NCBI GenBank assembly: GCA_945890745.1
Contig: CAMDCW010000002.1
Location: forward strand, 1-49,201
Source: Phycisphaera mikurensis NBRC 102666
GTDB taxonomy: Bacteria > Planctomycetota > Phycisphaerae > Phycisphaerales > SM1A02
Reading direction: 5' to 3'
Length of the DNA: 49,201 nucleotides
Part shown: positions 36,407 to 45,450 of the stretch, in pieces
How positions within the stretch are numbered: the first letter of the stretch is position 1
How the letters are laid out: the number at the start of each line of letters is the position of its first letter
Position numbers and translations under genes: made by a program
Notes under the pieces: generated by a model
Told to the model about the DNA's origin: nothing
What the model saw: the letters and a program-made list of their open reading frames with translations, nothing else
Database searches by the model: none

Positions 36407-38637
36407 TCGGGCGCATCCAAGAACGTCACAATGCCCGTCTTCACGTCGTACATGGCGCCGACCATGATGATGTCGCCAGAATCCAGCATCGACTGAAGCG
36501 TGGAACTGCCGGCTTTGATCGTCCGGATCACGTTCCGCACGTTCAGTTCCGCCACGCGATCAACAAACACCGCGTTGTGGGAGGTGCGGTCTGCCGCAAT
36601 GGTGGTCTCCAGGTGGACGGCTTCGCGAAGGGGTTCAAGAAGATATGGCAGGTTTTCCAGTCCCAACGCTGCGACTGTGGGCGCGTCGGCGGTGGCAAGA
36701 TCGCAGGCAACCTTGACGGCACCGCATCCCGTGTGACCAAGCACCATGACTAACTTGGCGCCGGCCACCTTACAAGCGAACTCCATACTGGCCATCGCCT
36801 TGCGGGATGGCACGTTTCCTGCAAGGCGGCAACTGAATACATCGCCAATCCCTTGGTCAAACAGCATCTCGACTGGAGCGCGGGAATCGATACAACTCAG
36901 TACGACCGCTATCGGGTGCTGACCAGTGCTGGTGGCATCGACCTGCCGCGCTAGGTCACGGTGCAGGCGATGCCCGGACGTGAAACGCTGATTGCCAGCA
37001 CGCAAAAGCTCTAAAGCGCGCTGCGGAGTGAGCGAAGCCTGCACATCACGAGTAGTCACATCGACATACTGGATGCGGTCGGGCAGTTGGTATCGATCCT
37101 GAAAACCAACCAGACTCACACTGATTCCACGGGCTGGCCCAGTCTCGTCGCGGAAGGCGCGAATCAATCCAAGAATGTCTGGATCAATGTAATCACAGGT
37201 GCGCGCGTCAAGCATGACCCGCTCGCCAGGCTTGATTGACTCCAGCGCATCACGAATGGCCGCGCGATTGAGGAAACTGACTTGGTCCGCCAATTCAATC
37301 CGGTTCACCGTTCCACTGGCGTGATTTTCACGGCTAATGCTCATGCCGCGACGCAGGCTGCTATGCAGCAGGAAGAGGAGGCTGGTGCCCAGGCCGATCA
37401 ATACACCGACCAGAAGATCGGTGAACACAATGGCGACCACGGTGGCGATGAAGGGCAGGAACTGCGCTCGACCATCACGCCACATTTGCTTGAAGAGTTC
37501 CGGGCTCGCAAGCTTGAACCCCGTCACCACCAGGATGGCGGCCAGGGCCGAAAGTGGAATCCGATTAATCACAGTAGGTAGAAGGAACACACACCCGGCG
37601 AGCAAGACTCCGTGGGTGATTGTGGAAAGCCGGGTCCGCGCGCCGGCGGCAGCGTTTACAGAACTACGCACGATCACCGAGGTGATCGGCATGGCTCCAA
37701 TGAATCCAGCCAACATATTGCCTGCACCCTGCGCGAACAATTCACGATTCGGCGGGGCGATGCGCCGCTGCGGATCCAACTTGTCGGTGGCCTCAAGGTT
37801 GAGGAGCGTCTCCAGGCTTGAAACAATGGCCAGCGTGGCTGCCGCCATGTAGATCTTTGGATTGCTGATCTGCGTAAAGTCCGGAAGCCGGAAAATGCTG
37901 TCCCACCCTTGACCCTCCGTCCCCAAGACTGGCACTGAGACCAAGTGCGAATCTTCGATCGCCCACGACGATCCGGTCATACGGAGTATCTCGCTCACGG
38001 CCACACCAAGAAGTACGGCGGCGAGCGGCGCCGGGAACAGGGACTTCTTCAGGCGACTCCTGTTCCAGAAGAGCATCAAGGCGACGCACAGCAAACCGAT
38101 GAGCGCTGAGCCAAGAACGAAACTGTTCAGCACATCTGCAATTTCCGTCAGCGTGTTACGCCCGTCGGCCTGTACGAAAGACATATCGCCTTCGTAGTCC
38201 GCGTCATGACCAAGAAGATGCGGGAACTGCTTCAAGATGAGGATGATGCCGATGGCAGCCAGGAGACCCTTGATGACGTTGTTTGGCAGGTAGTTCGCCA
38301 CGGCACCTGCACGAAGCATGCCAAAGACAATCTGCAGGACGCCGCTGATCGAAACCGCTAGAAGAAACGCTTCGAACGATCCAAGGATCTGCATCTGCGA
38401 CAGCACGATGGCGGTGAGGCCTGCCGCGGGACCCGAAACGCTGACATGCGAACCGCTGAACAGTCCAACAACGACACCGCCGATGATGCCGGACAGGATG
38501 CCTGCGATGATGGGCAAACCAGAGGCATGCGCAATTCCCAAGCACAGCGGCAGGGCAACAAGAAAGACCACGACGCCAGCAAGGACGTCACGACCGATGG
38601 ATGGGGAGGTACCGGGTGTAGAAATACTGGTGTTCAT
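36403..38637 (-). CDS. SulP-STAS-beta-carbonic anhydrase fusion
   Basis: This 744-residue protein joins a transporter to an enzyme. Residues 15-430 are a SulP permease (DVLAGVVVFLVALPLCLGIA, SGPAAGL, GAMPITSVIVRSSVNAAAG). About 445-525 is a STAS domain (LADQVSFLNRAAIRDALESI, LVGFQDRYQLPD). From 537 a beta-carbonic anhydrase follows, with SCIDSR (C582, D584, R586) and GHTGCGAVK (H635, C638), so all catalytic residues are present. SulP-carbonic anhydrase fusions are known in other bacteria and are thought to move bicarbonate and convert it on arrival. M25 of the open frame (38637) is chosen, since the 24 residues before it lack family sequence. No clear ribosome-binding site precedes it. Confidence 0.94.
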   Translation of the reverse strand: MNTSISTPGTSPSIGRDVLAGVVVFLVALPLCLGIAHASGLPIIAGILSGIIGGVVVGLFSGSHVSVSGPAAGLTAIVLSQMQILGSFEAFLLAVSISGVLQIVFGMLRAGAVANYLPNNVIKGLLAAIGIILILKQFPHLLGHDADYEGDMSFVQADGRNTLTEIADVLNSFVLGSALIGLLCVALMLFWNRSRLKKSLFPAPLAAVLLGVAVSEILRMTGSSWAIEDSHLVSVPVLGTEGQGWDSIFRLPDFTQISNPKIYMAAATLAIVSSLETLLNLEATDKLDPQRRIAPPNRELFAQGAGNMLAGFIGAMPITSVIVRSSVNAAAGARTRLSTITHGVLLAGCVFLLPTVINRIPLSALAAILVVTGFKLASPELFKQMWRDGRAQFLPFIATVVAIVFTDLLVGVLIGLGTSLLFLLHSSLRRGMSISRENHASGTVNRIELADQVSFLNRAAIRDALESIKPGERVMLDARTCDYIDPDILGLIRAFRDETGPARGISVSLVGFQDRYQLPDRIQYVDVTTRDVQASLTPQRALELLRAGNQRFTSGHRLHRDLARQVDATSTGQHPIAVVLSCIDSRAPVEMLFDQGIGDVFSCRLAGNVPSRKAMASMEFACKVAGAKLVMVLGHTGCGAVKVACDLATADAPTVAALGLENLPYLLEPLREAVHLETTIAADRTSHNAVFVDRVAELNVRNVIRTIKAGSSTLQSMLDSGDIIMVGAMYDVKTGIVTFLDAPD

Positions 38638-38778
38638 AGGTGGATCGCGGGAGGTGGACGGGGGACAATACAGCGTCTGTGTGAAGGGCGGATTGAAAGC
38701 GCCAAACACCGAACAGCGTCATGGTGCGTTATCTGTGGGATTTGCCAATCGCGCCTGAGTTCGTAGCATTCCCTGAAC

Positions 38779-40641
38779 ATGCTTCGAAATCACCATGCTC
38801 ACGGAATGGCACGATTAGTAGTCAGTATTTTTGGACTTTTTATGATTGGCGGCAATGCTCCGGTGGGCGCTGCAGCAGCCATACCCGCAGGAGCGAGCGC
38901 GCCGCTGGGAAGTTCATGGAACTCCCGCGCGGATCAATACGTTGCTGCCGCGCGCACGCGAACACTTGATGAGTGCAAGGCGAAGGGCATTGCCCTACCG
39001 AAAGACTTTCTGGCATGGATTGATCGCGACCCAGTGTTGCGCGCTTCGGTCTACGGTTGCCGCAACAACCCGCTGCCGGTGCTATTGGCGCTGCGGTCTT
39101 TGGAGATTGATCTTGGTGAGAAGACGGTACGCACCGATTACCCACAGTTAGCGCTGGCGTTTGCCATTCAAGACTCGTATGCGAAGCGCACGCCGAAAGC
39201 TGGCGCATGGAACGATGCCGACGGTGCGGTCGCTCCGGATTCTTTACCTGACGTTTCGCCGCGTGCTCCTCTTGTCCTGAATATTCCGGGTGATCCGCGC
39301 ATGCCCGTGGATACGAAGGACTCAAAGCGCACGCTTGATCGCGACGACTCCATAGTGAATTTCTTGGAAGACCACGCGCCGGTTGAAGTGGATGTGAAGG
39401 CGCAGGAACTCCCGCCGCTTGAGTATGACAGCAAGGGTATTGCGAAGCCGCGTGGGCAGGCAGTCGAGGTCACTCGGAAGATGGCCCGCCCACTGGTTGC
39501 GGCGGATGTGATTGCATCCGCTGGACTGCAGCGCGAATTCAATGCGTACATGGAGGCGCATGGGCAGAGCGTTCGGCTCGAGTGCGGCGACGGCGCGGTG
39601 GGCTGGAATTCCACCGATGCCGTGAATGACGATGAACTTCGCAAGCGAATCGCGGCGGCGCATGAGATGTTTCAGGCTGCGTACCGGGCGAAGGGCCGCA
39701 TGCCTGCTGAACGTGATGCGGCGCCGACGCCTTCGGAATCGATGGCGTGGTTCATCCGTAATGACCGGTGGAGATTCCCTGACGATGTGCGAGCGGCGCG
39801 CGCATGGCCGCGCTTTCCGCTCAATGCACCGTGGCCGGTGTTATTGATGCTGGCTGCTGATGATCAGCCGCTCCGTGAGCGCGAAGAAATCTGGGCGAAG
39901 TTTCGTGATACCGGCGAGATGCGCACCTACGGCGAATACATCGGCGACATCGCGCAGCAGTTTGATATGCAGAGCGCGCGGCGGTTGAGTCCGTTTCCGT
40001 ACAGTTACGGCAGCATTCAAATGATGTGGAAAGATGGCGGCGTGTGCGGCACCATGGGAAACATCGGCGCGCGCACTGAACGCATTTGCGGCGTGCCCGC
40101 ATCCACCGCTGGGCAGCCCGGTCACTGCGCGATGGTACAGATGGACTTTGATGCAAAGGCTCGCACATACACGTGCAAGGGTGGGCAGTATGCCACTGGT
40201 GGCGATGAAGTCACCGGTGTGCACGCCGGATGGAACTACGACGACAAGGGTGGCCGGCGCCCGATGATCTTCCACCAAACCGTGGCATGGGGTGTTAATG
40301 TGGGGCTGGAGTCATTGGTGGACACCATGGTGATGCGCCGCGCGTGGGATGCGCTGCCCGCGGAGCAACGCGCCAAGGATTGCGGCAAATTCTTGGCCGC
40401 CGGATTGGCACGTAATCCGTACGCGATGACAGTGGTGGAAGCAGCATTCGCGGATGCACCGGACGCCAAATCCGCCAAGAGCATGCTTGATGACTTCAAC
40501 GCGGCGCTCGACAAAGCGGGTGTTCCTGCGGAGCGCGCGTTGTACCGCGACACCGTCCGAGGCATGGTGCAAGCGCGCTTTCCGGATGACGGCGCGCCCA
40601 AGAAGGCCACTGGGAAGAAGTCGCGCGCAGGCCAGCGCTAA
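38779..40641 (+). CDS. secreted transglutaminase-like protein
   Basis: This 620-residue protein has a signal peptide (MARLVVSIFGLFMIGGNAPVGAAAA, after a nine-residue leader; M10 at 38806 is an alternative start). The body is largely helical with no known domain until GGVCGTMGNIGARTERICG and GVPASTAGQPGHCA. A Cys (C423) within GVCG followed by a His (H449) in PGHCA is the pattern of transglutaminase-type enzymes. I did not identify the third residue with certainty. The C-terminus is Lys/Arg-rich (PKKATGKKSRAGQR). The family is likely a planctomycete one of unknown function; the catalytic idea rests on two motifs. It is divergent from the SulP-carbonic anhydrase fusion and convergent with agmatinase. 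Confidence 0.7.
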   Translation: MLRNHHAHGMARLVVSIFGLFMIGGNAPVGAAAAIPAGASAPLGSSWNSRADQYVAAARTRTLDECKAKGIALPKDFLAWIDRDPVLRASVYGCRNNPLPVLLALRSLEIDLGEKTVRTDYPQLALAFAIQDSYAKRTPKAGAWNDADGAVAPDSLPDVSPRAPLVLNIPGDPRMPVDTKDSKRTLDRDDSIVNFLEDHAPVEVDVKAQELPPLEYDSKGIAKPRGQAVEVTRKMARPLVAADVIASAGLQREFNAYMEAHGQSVRLECGDGAVGWNSTDAVNDDELRKRIAAAHEMFQAAYRAKGRMPAERDAAPTPSESMAWFIRNDRWRFPDDVRAARAWPRFPLNAPWPVLLMLAADDQPLREREEIWAKFRDTGEMRTYGEYIGDIAQQFDMQSARRLSPFPYSYGSIQMMWKDGGVCGTMGNIGARTERICGVPASTAGQPGHCAMVQMDFDAKARTYTCKGGQYATGGDEVTGVHAGWNYDDKGGRRPMIFHQTVAWGVNVGLESLVDTMVMRRAWDALPAEQRAKDCGKFLAAGLARNPYAMTVVEAAFADAPDAKSAKSMLDDFNAALDKAGVPAERALYRDTVRGMVQARFPDDGAPKKATGKKSRAGQR

Positions 40642-40690
40642 CGAGTGGGATGAACGAGCAAGGCGATCGAGTTAGCGTCACGAGCCAACA

Positions 40691-41881
40691 CTAGCGGGCG
40701 GAGCGCGCTTTCTTGACTTCACGTCGGAAGTCATTCAACAGCGTGCAGCCCATCAACTTGTACAGGACGCGCGCGCCGACGCTGCCGTTCCATTCATCGC
40801 CGGATGTACTTGGGGTGACTTCGCAGAGATCAAATCCGATCACGCGGCGGCCGGTCTTGGCAAGCATCTCCAGCAGGTGACACACCTCGGGGAACGTGAG
40901 GCCGCCGGGAACCGGCGTACCTGTTTGCGGGCAATGCTCGCTGGTCAGGCCATCGATGTCAAACGAGATGTACACCTCGTGCGGAAGCGCAGCGATGATG
41001 TCCTTGCACACTGCGCTCCACGTGGCACCGTTGAACTGACGGTCACGGATGCGTTGGTCGAAGAACGTGGTGACACGGCCCTTGGAATTCTCAATGAACT
41101 CCGCTTCGCGCTGGCCGAAATCTCTGATTCCCACCTGCACCAACTTCTTGACGCCGGGCAGACGCGTCATCACATTGTGGAAGATGCTGGCGTGGCTCCA
41201 CGTGAAACCTTCGAACGAATCACGTAGGTCCGCGTGCGCATCGATCTGCAGAATGCCCATGCCTGGATGGCGCAGCGAGAGTTCAGCAATCAAACCGAAC
41301 GGGCTGGAGTGGTCGCCGCCAAGCACCGCTGGAATGGCACCGCGGTCCAAGATGCGTTCGGCTTCGCGCGCAACGTAACCGTGCACGCGTTCGCTGGCGG
41401 CATTCACTGTTGCGAGTGCCTTCGCGTGGGCCTTTGCTTTCGCCTTGTTGCTCGGCACTGCGCCGCCAACCTTGATGATGGGCTCCGCCACGCGGCGCGC
41501 CTTCTTTGAAAGCGCGGCGATGTCCTTGGGAATGGGAAGCATGGCGATGCCGGCCTGCCAAACCGCGCCAAACTGAATGTCTTGCAAATCAACCTGCTTG
41601 CTCGCCTCCATCACATGCGCGGGACCAGCGGCGGTGCCGGCACCGTAACTGGTGGTGGCATCAAACGGCACCGGGATCACCACGATCCGCGCGTCCTTCG
41701 GGCCGATGGCAAGACCGAAGAGACCGTCGCCAGTAGCGGCGGCATCCGGGTCGAAACCAGCGGGGACGAATGGCGGCTTGGCGGGCTGCGTCGCGGGTTT
41801 TTTAGCGCTCCGCGCGACGGGCTTCTTGACGGGCTGCTTGGTGGGCTTCACAGTGGGCATTGCGGGCGCAGGATATGGCAT
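40691..41881 (-). CDS. speB: agmatinase (ureohydrolase family) with basic N-terminal extension
   Basis: Agmatinase splits agmatine into putrescine and urea. The two-manganese motifs are complete: VLGGDHSS, QIDAHADLRDSF and SFDIDGLTSEHCPQTGTPVPGG. GYGAGTAAGPAH-like VPFDATTSYGAGTAAGPAHVMEAS marks the N-terminal core. An insertion rich in Lys/Ala sits in the middle (VPSNKAKAKAHAKALAT). The N-terminal 35 residues are Lys/Pro/Ala-rich (KPTKQPVKKPVARSAKKPAT). The start could be ATG 41881 or 41860; I use 41881. The gene diverges from the deoxyhypusine-synthase-like gene, the usual partner in putrescine-to-polyamine synthesis. Substrate specificity (agmatine rather than arginine or guanidinobutyrate) is inferred from this neighbour. 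Confidence 0.88.
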   Translation of the reverse strand: MPYPAPAMPTVKPTKQPVKKPVARSAKKPATQPAKPPFVPAGFDPDAAATGDGLFGLAIGPKDARIVVIPVPFDATTSYGAGTAAGPAHVMEASKQVDLQDIQFGAVWQAGIAMLPIPKDIAALSKKARRVAEPIIKVGGAVPSNKAKAKAHAKALATVNAASERVHGYVAREAERILDRGAIPAVLGGDHSSPFGLIAELSLRHPGMGILQIDAHADLRDSFEGFTWSHASIFHNVMTRLPGVKKLVQVGIRDFGQREAEFIENSKGRVTTFFDQRIRDRQFNGATWSAVCKDIIAALPHEVYISFDIDGLTSEHCPQTGTPVPGGLTFPEVCHLLEMLAKTGRRVIGFDLCEVTPSTSGDEWNGSVGARVLYKLMGCTLLNDFRREVKKARSAR

Positions 41882-41946
41882 TCGCTGTCCTCGGCACGCG
41901 GCACAAGGCACGAGCGGCACCCCACCTCCGGTACATTCCGTCCCCC

Positions 41947-42999
41947 ATGCCAACGCCGACCCTCCCCGTACTTGAGTTCGTTGCCAACAACTATCGCAAC
42001 TTCAATGCCCGCGCCACGCGCGATGCGTTGTACTCCTACTGGGATCACGTTGGTAGCGGCGGCAAGATGTACTGGGCGGTGGCGGGCGCCATGAGTTCTG
42101 CGCAGCTCGGCATTACCCTTGCGCCAGCGATCCGTGCGGGCCTGGTGCACGGACTCAGCGTGACCGGCGCCAATCTGGAGGAGTCACTCTTTCGCTTGGT
42201 AGCGCATCACGGATACAAGGACTTCCCCGACTATCGCTACTTCACAAAGAAGGATGACACCAAGATCCTCAAGCAGCGCATGCGCCGCGTGACGGACACC
42301 AGCATCCCGGAAGACGAAGCGTTCCGCGCGGTTGAGAAGATCCTTGTGCCCATGTGGAAGAAGGCCAGCAAGAACGGCGACCGCCGCTTCTGGCATGAGT
42401 ACTTCTATGAGCTGATTCTCTCGATCCCAAAGAGCAAGTACCAAGGCAACCCTGAAGAGTGCTGGCTACTGGCCGCAGCGAAGGCCAAGCTACCGATGGT
42501 GGTTCCGGGTCACGAAGATTCCACGTTCGGAAACATCTTTGCGTCGCATGTGAAGTTCAATGATTGCAGTGCAAACATTGTGAAGAGCGGCATCGAATAC
42601 ATGGGTCAGCTCTACGACGATTACAAGGTGCTTTCCAAGGGCAAGGGCGTTGGGTTCTTCCAAATCGGCGGCGGTATTTCTGGCGACTTCCCGATTTGCG
42701 TTGTGCCCAGCATTAAGTACGACCTGCAGCAACCGGTGAAGCCATGGGCGTACTTCTGCCAGATCTCTGACAGCACTACCAGTTACGGCAGCTACTCCGG
42801 TGCAACGCCCAATGAGAAGATCACTTGGGACAAACTCACCGAGAAGACGCCGATGTTCGTCATTGAATCGGATGCCACGATTGTGGCGCCGCTGATGCTT
42901 GCCGCGCTGCTTGAGTGCTGCAAGAATCCAAAGGCCGCGGCCGCCATCATCAAGGCATCGCGGGCCCAGACGGCGAAAAGTGCGGTTCACACTTCCTGA
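41947..42999 (+). CDS. speY: deoxyhypusine synthase-like enzyme (homospermidine-type SpeY)
   Basis: Bacterial members of the deoxyhypusine synthase family are thought to make homospermidine or related polyamines by transferring an aminobutyl group. Family blocks visible are GSGGKMYWAVAGAMSSAQLG, LVHGLSVTGANLEESL, VVPGHEDSTFGNIFASH, GKGVGFFQIGGGISGDFPICVVP and SGATPNEKITWDKL. The last matches the segment containing the active-site lysine of the eukaryotic enzyme. The start is ATG 41947 (350 residues). It is divergent from agmatinase by 65 bp and overlaps the Nudix gene's 3' end by 13 bp. Since bacteria lack eIF5A, hypusine formation is unlikely. Confidence 0.9.
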   Translation: MPTPTLPVLEFVANNYRNFNARATRDALYSYWDHVGSGGKMYWAVAGAMSSAQLGITLAPAIRAGLVHGLSVTGANLEESLFRLVAHHGYKDFPDYRYFTKKDDTKILKQRMRRVTDTSIPEDEAFRAVEKILVPMWKKASKNGDRRFWHEYFYELILSIPKSKYQGNPEECWLLAAAKAKLPMVVPGHEDSTFGNIFASHVKFNDCSANIVKSGIEYMGQLYDDYKVLSKGKGVGFFQIGGGISGDFPICVVPSIKYDLQQPVKPWAYFCQISDSTTSYGSYSGATPNEKITWDKLTEKTPMFVIESDATIVAPLMLAALLECCKNPKAAAAIIKASRAQTAKSAVHTS

Positions 43000-43454
43000 A
43001 TCGCAGTGCGGCAATAGAACTTCACCGCATCGCTCATTGCTGGCTCAAGTGCCTCTAACTCCTGTGAATCGCACCAGCGGATTTGGTGATGCTCGGCCGG
43101 CGCAAGCGTCACCTGCCCCGCCGAGCCCTGTCCTGACTTGGGACGGGCGAAATAGATCATGCCAATGTGCTCATGCGTTTCGCTGATGCGGTGAATGTCT
43201 AGGAATCGTGGCGCGATCAGCGCGCGGGTACCGGGGCCAGTGGTCGGCGGGCGTTCGCCGATCAGCTCCACTTCCAAACCGCTTTCTTCGAGCGTTTCGC
43301 GCAGCGCGGCCTGTTCCGGGTCTTCATGCAACTCAATGTGTCCCCCGAGTGGCAGCCATCGATCAAGCTTCTTGTGGTGGATCACTAACACCTTGCCGGC
43401 ATGCACAACAAAGATGGCAACGGTGAAATCAATCTGTTCGTGGATGTGTGGCAT
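42987..43454 (-). CDS. Nudix hydrolase
   Basis: A 155-residue phosphohydrolase of nucleotide or nucleotide-sugar derivatives. The Nudix box is present: GGHIELHEDPEQAALRETLEESGL (about 38-61), with the metal-binding REXXEE core intact. FTVAIFVVHAGKVLVIHHKKLDRWLPLGG is the usual preceding strand-loop. It lies 7 bp behind the thymidine kinase gene on the same strand, so it is likely co-transcribed in a nucleotide salvage operon. It overlaps the convergent speY gene by 13 bp. Substrate unknown. Confidence 0.9.
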   Translation of the reverse strand: MPHIHEQIDFTVAIFVVHAGKVLVIHHKKLDRWLPLGGHIELHEDPEQAALRETLEESGLEVELIGERPPTTGPGTRALIAPRFLDIHRISETHEHIGMIYFARPKSGQGSAGQVTLAPAEHHQIRWCDSQELEALEPAMSDAVKFYCRTAIQEV

Positions 43455-43461
43455 GGTTGAT

Positions 43462-44031
43462 TCAAGGAGTTAGCGGAATACAGCGCGCGCTTGGTCGAAA
43501 GCACGCGGCGCAGGTGGCGTGGAAGTCTCCGATGCCCCCCACGATGATTCGATCCGTGATCGCCGATATCCGCTCGCTGTGAGTGGATGGAGCGCCGCAG
43601 CGAGCGCAGGTGCCAGCGATGCGAGTCACCGTGCCCGCCATGGGGATGAGTGAATCAAACGGCGCAAATACCTCGCCGAAATGATCGATATCGCAACCGG
43701 CAACCACCACGCGTGTTCCACGCGCGAGCAGGGCTTGAATGGGCGCCACTGCCTCTTCCGCGAAGAAGTGAATCTCATCAATGGCCACGAAATCGTGCAC
43801 GTGCTCCAACGTATCGGCGATGCGATCCACGGCGAGCGCTGGAATGCGCAACCCAGTGTGGGTCACAAGTTCACTGTGACCGTACCGGGTATCGCGCGTT
43901 GGCTTCACCGCGATTGCACGCGATCCGGCAGCATGTGCCTGGGCCACTCGACTCATCAACTCGGTGGTCTTGCCAGCGAACATCGGGCCGCAGATCACTT
44001 CAAGGTGGCTGTTGGTAGTGGCGTGGTTCAT
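43462..44031 (-). CDS. tdk: thymidine kinase
   Basis: Phosphorylates thymidine to dTMP. The P-loop is CGPMFAGKTTEL (about 14-25). VAIDEIHFF is the Walker B region and VVVAGCDIDHFGEVF the lid. Zinc cysteines are in CARCGAPST and CAACFRPSA. The 189 residues match type II thymidine kinases. ATG 44031 is chosen: the frame is open to 44235, but those residues are a Cys/Trp-rich nonsense stretch over the intergenic region and the end of the transporter gene. It sits between the nucleoside transporter and the Nudix gene. Confidence 0.95.
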   Translation of the reverse strand: MNHATTNSHLEVICGPMFAGKTTELMSRVAQAHAAGSRAIAVKPTRDTRYGHSELVTHTGLRIPALAVDRIADTLEHVHDFVAIDEIHFFAEEAVAPIQALLARGTRVVVAGCDIDHFGEVFAPFDSLIPMAGTVTRIAGTCARCGAPSTHSERISAITDRIIVGGIGDFHATCAACFRPSARCIPLTP

Positions 44032-44066
44032 GGCGGAGCAGCGGCTAACGGACGGAATGGCACGGG

Positions 44067-45362
44067 TTACAGGGGCACCAACACACCAGCGATCGCACCA
44101 GTCATCCAACACGCCAGCGCACCAGCCACCATAGCGCGCGGCGCAATCTTCGCAAAGTCTGCACGCCGACTTGGCGCCAGCGCACTCAGCCCACCAATCT
44201 GAATCGCGATCGATGGAAGGTTGGCGAACCCGCACAGGGCGTAGGTAGCAATGGTCTCTGCGCGCGGCGAGATCGTGTGCGCTTTCACTTGATTGGCCAG
44301 GTCAACATACGCAACAAACTCGGTGGCGATCACCTGCTCGCCCATCAGCGAACCCACCGTACGCGCCTCCGCACCAGCGCCCATGAGCCACGCGAGCGGT
44401 TGCAGCACAACTCCCAAGATGTTCTGGAACGAAAGCACAGGAATACCCATGTTTTGACGCCATTGCGCTATCGGCAGCCAGTCGACATTGACTTCGCTCA
44501 GAGCAGCCAGCGGCCAGTTGAGCAGCGCAATCAACGCGACGAACGCCACCAACATGGCCGCCACATTGAGTGCTAGTTTCAAGCCATCGGTAGCGCCTTC
44601 TGCTGCAGCATCCATGACGTTGGCGGTAGTGCGCGGCAGGGTATGCAGATCCGCAATGGACTCCTTGCGCGGGATTTCTGTTTCTGGAAGCATCAGCTTG
44701 GCCATCACAATGCCCGCAAATGCAGACATGACGCTGGCCGTCATGAAGTGTGTGGCAACAACGACGCGCGCGCCTTCGTCTTGACCCCCAATCAGCACGA
44801 TGTACGCAGCCATCACACTTCCAGCGATCGTTGCAAACCCGCCCACCATGATGCACATGATCTGTGACCGCGTCATGCCTGCAATGAACGGCTTCACGGT
44901 CAAGGGCGCTTCAGTCTGCCCGAGGAAGATGTTCGCGGCGGCCGAAAGTGCCTCTGATCCAGTGATGCCGAGCGCACGCTGAATGATTGACGCCAACACT
45001 GCAACGACGCGCTGCATCACTCCCAAGTGATAGAGGACCGCCATCAGCGATGCAAAGAAGATAATCACCGGCAACACTTGCACTACAAATATGAAGCCCC
45101 ACGCGCCCGACGCATCGGCTGCGTTTCCAAAGATGAAACGAGTGCCTTCATCAGCGAAAGAGATCACCCGCGTCACTGCTCTTGCAAAGAGCGTGAACAG
45201 CGCCGCGATGGGCGGAAACCGGAGCAAGAGAAATGCGACCGCAAATTGAATCGCCACGCCAACAATAATGGTGCGGCGATTGATGGCGCGGCGATTGGTG
45301 GAACACAGCCAGCCGATGAACAGAATGGCGACGACACCAAGAATTCCAATGTATTGCTGCAT
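44067..45362 (-). CDS. nupC: concentrative nucleoside transporter (NupC/CNT family)
   Basis: This multi-helix importer couples nucleoside uptake to protons or sodium. Family blocks are GAWGFIFVVQVLPVIIFFASLMAVLYHLG, GSEALSAAANIFLGQTEAPLTVKPFI, MVGGFATIAGSVMAAYI and GFANLPSIAIQIGGL. The ATG at 45362 gives 431 residues, a normal length; the frame is open 17 codons further. Thymidine kinase follows 35 bp downstream, then a Nudix hydrolase, so this reads as a nucleoside uptake and salvage operon. The uridine-kinase-like gene runs divergently. Confidence 0.94.
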   Translation of the reverse strand: MQQYIGILGVVAILFIGWLCSTNRRAINRRTIIVGVAIQFAVAFLLLRFPPIAALFTLFARAVTRVISFADEGTRFIFGNAADASGAWGFIFVVQVLPVIIFFASLMAVLYHLGVMQRVVAVLASIIQRALGITGSEALSAAANIFLGQTEAPLTVKPFIAGMTRSQIMCIMVGGFATIAGSVMAAYIVLIGGQDEGARVVVATHFMTASVMSAFAGIVMAKLMLPETEIPRKESIADLHTLPRTTANVMDAAAEGATDGLKLALNVAAMLVAFVALIALLNWPLAALSEVNVDWLPIAQWRQNMGIPVLSFQNILGVVLQPLAWLMGAGAEARTVGSLMGEQVIATEFVAYVDLANQVKAHTISPRAETIATYALCGFANLPSIAIQIGGLSALAPSRRADFAKIAPRAMVAGALACWMTGAIAGVLVPL

Positions 45363-45450
45363 GTGTGCTCCGGCAGGCGGTTGCTCCCGCCACATGCGGT
45401 GCGGATGCAGCATACGGATAGCAGACCCGCCGCCGCCCTATCCTGCCATT

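Noticed and set aside
44032-44235. Longer N-terminus for thymidine kinase, rich in Cys and Trp
   Set aside because: The 68 residues cover the intergenic region and the end of the transporter gene and match no kinase; the P-loop is at its usual place if ATG 44031 is used.
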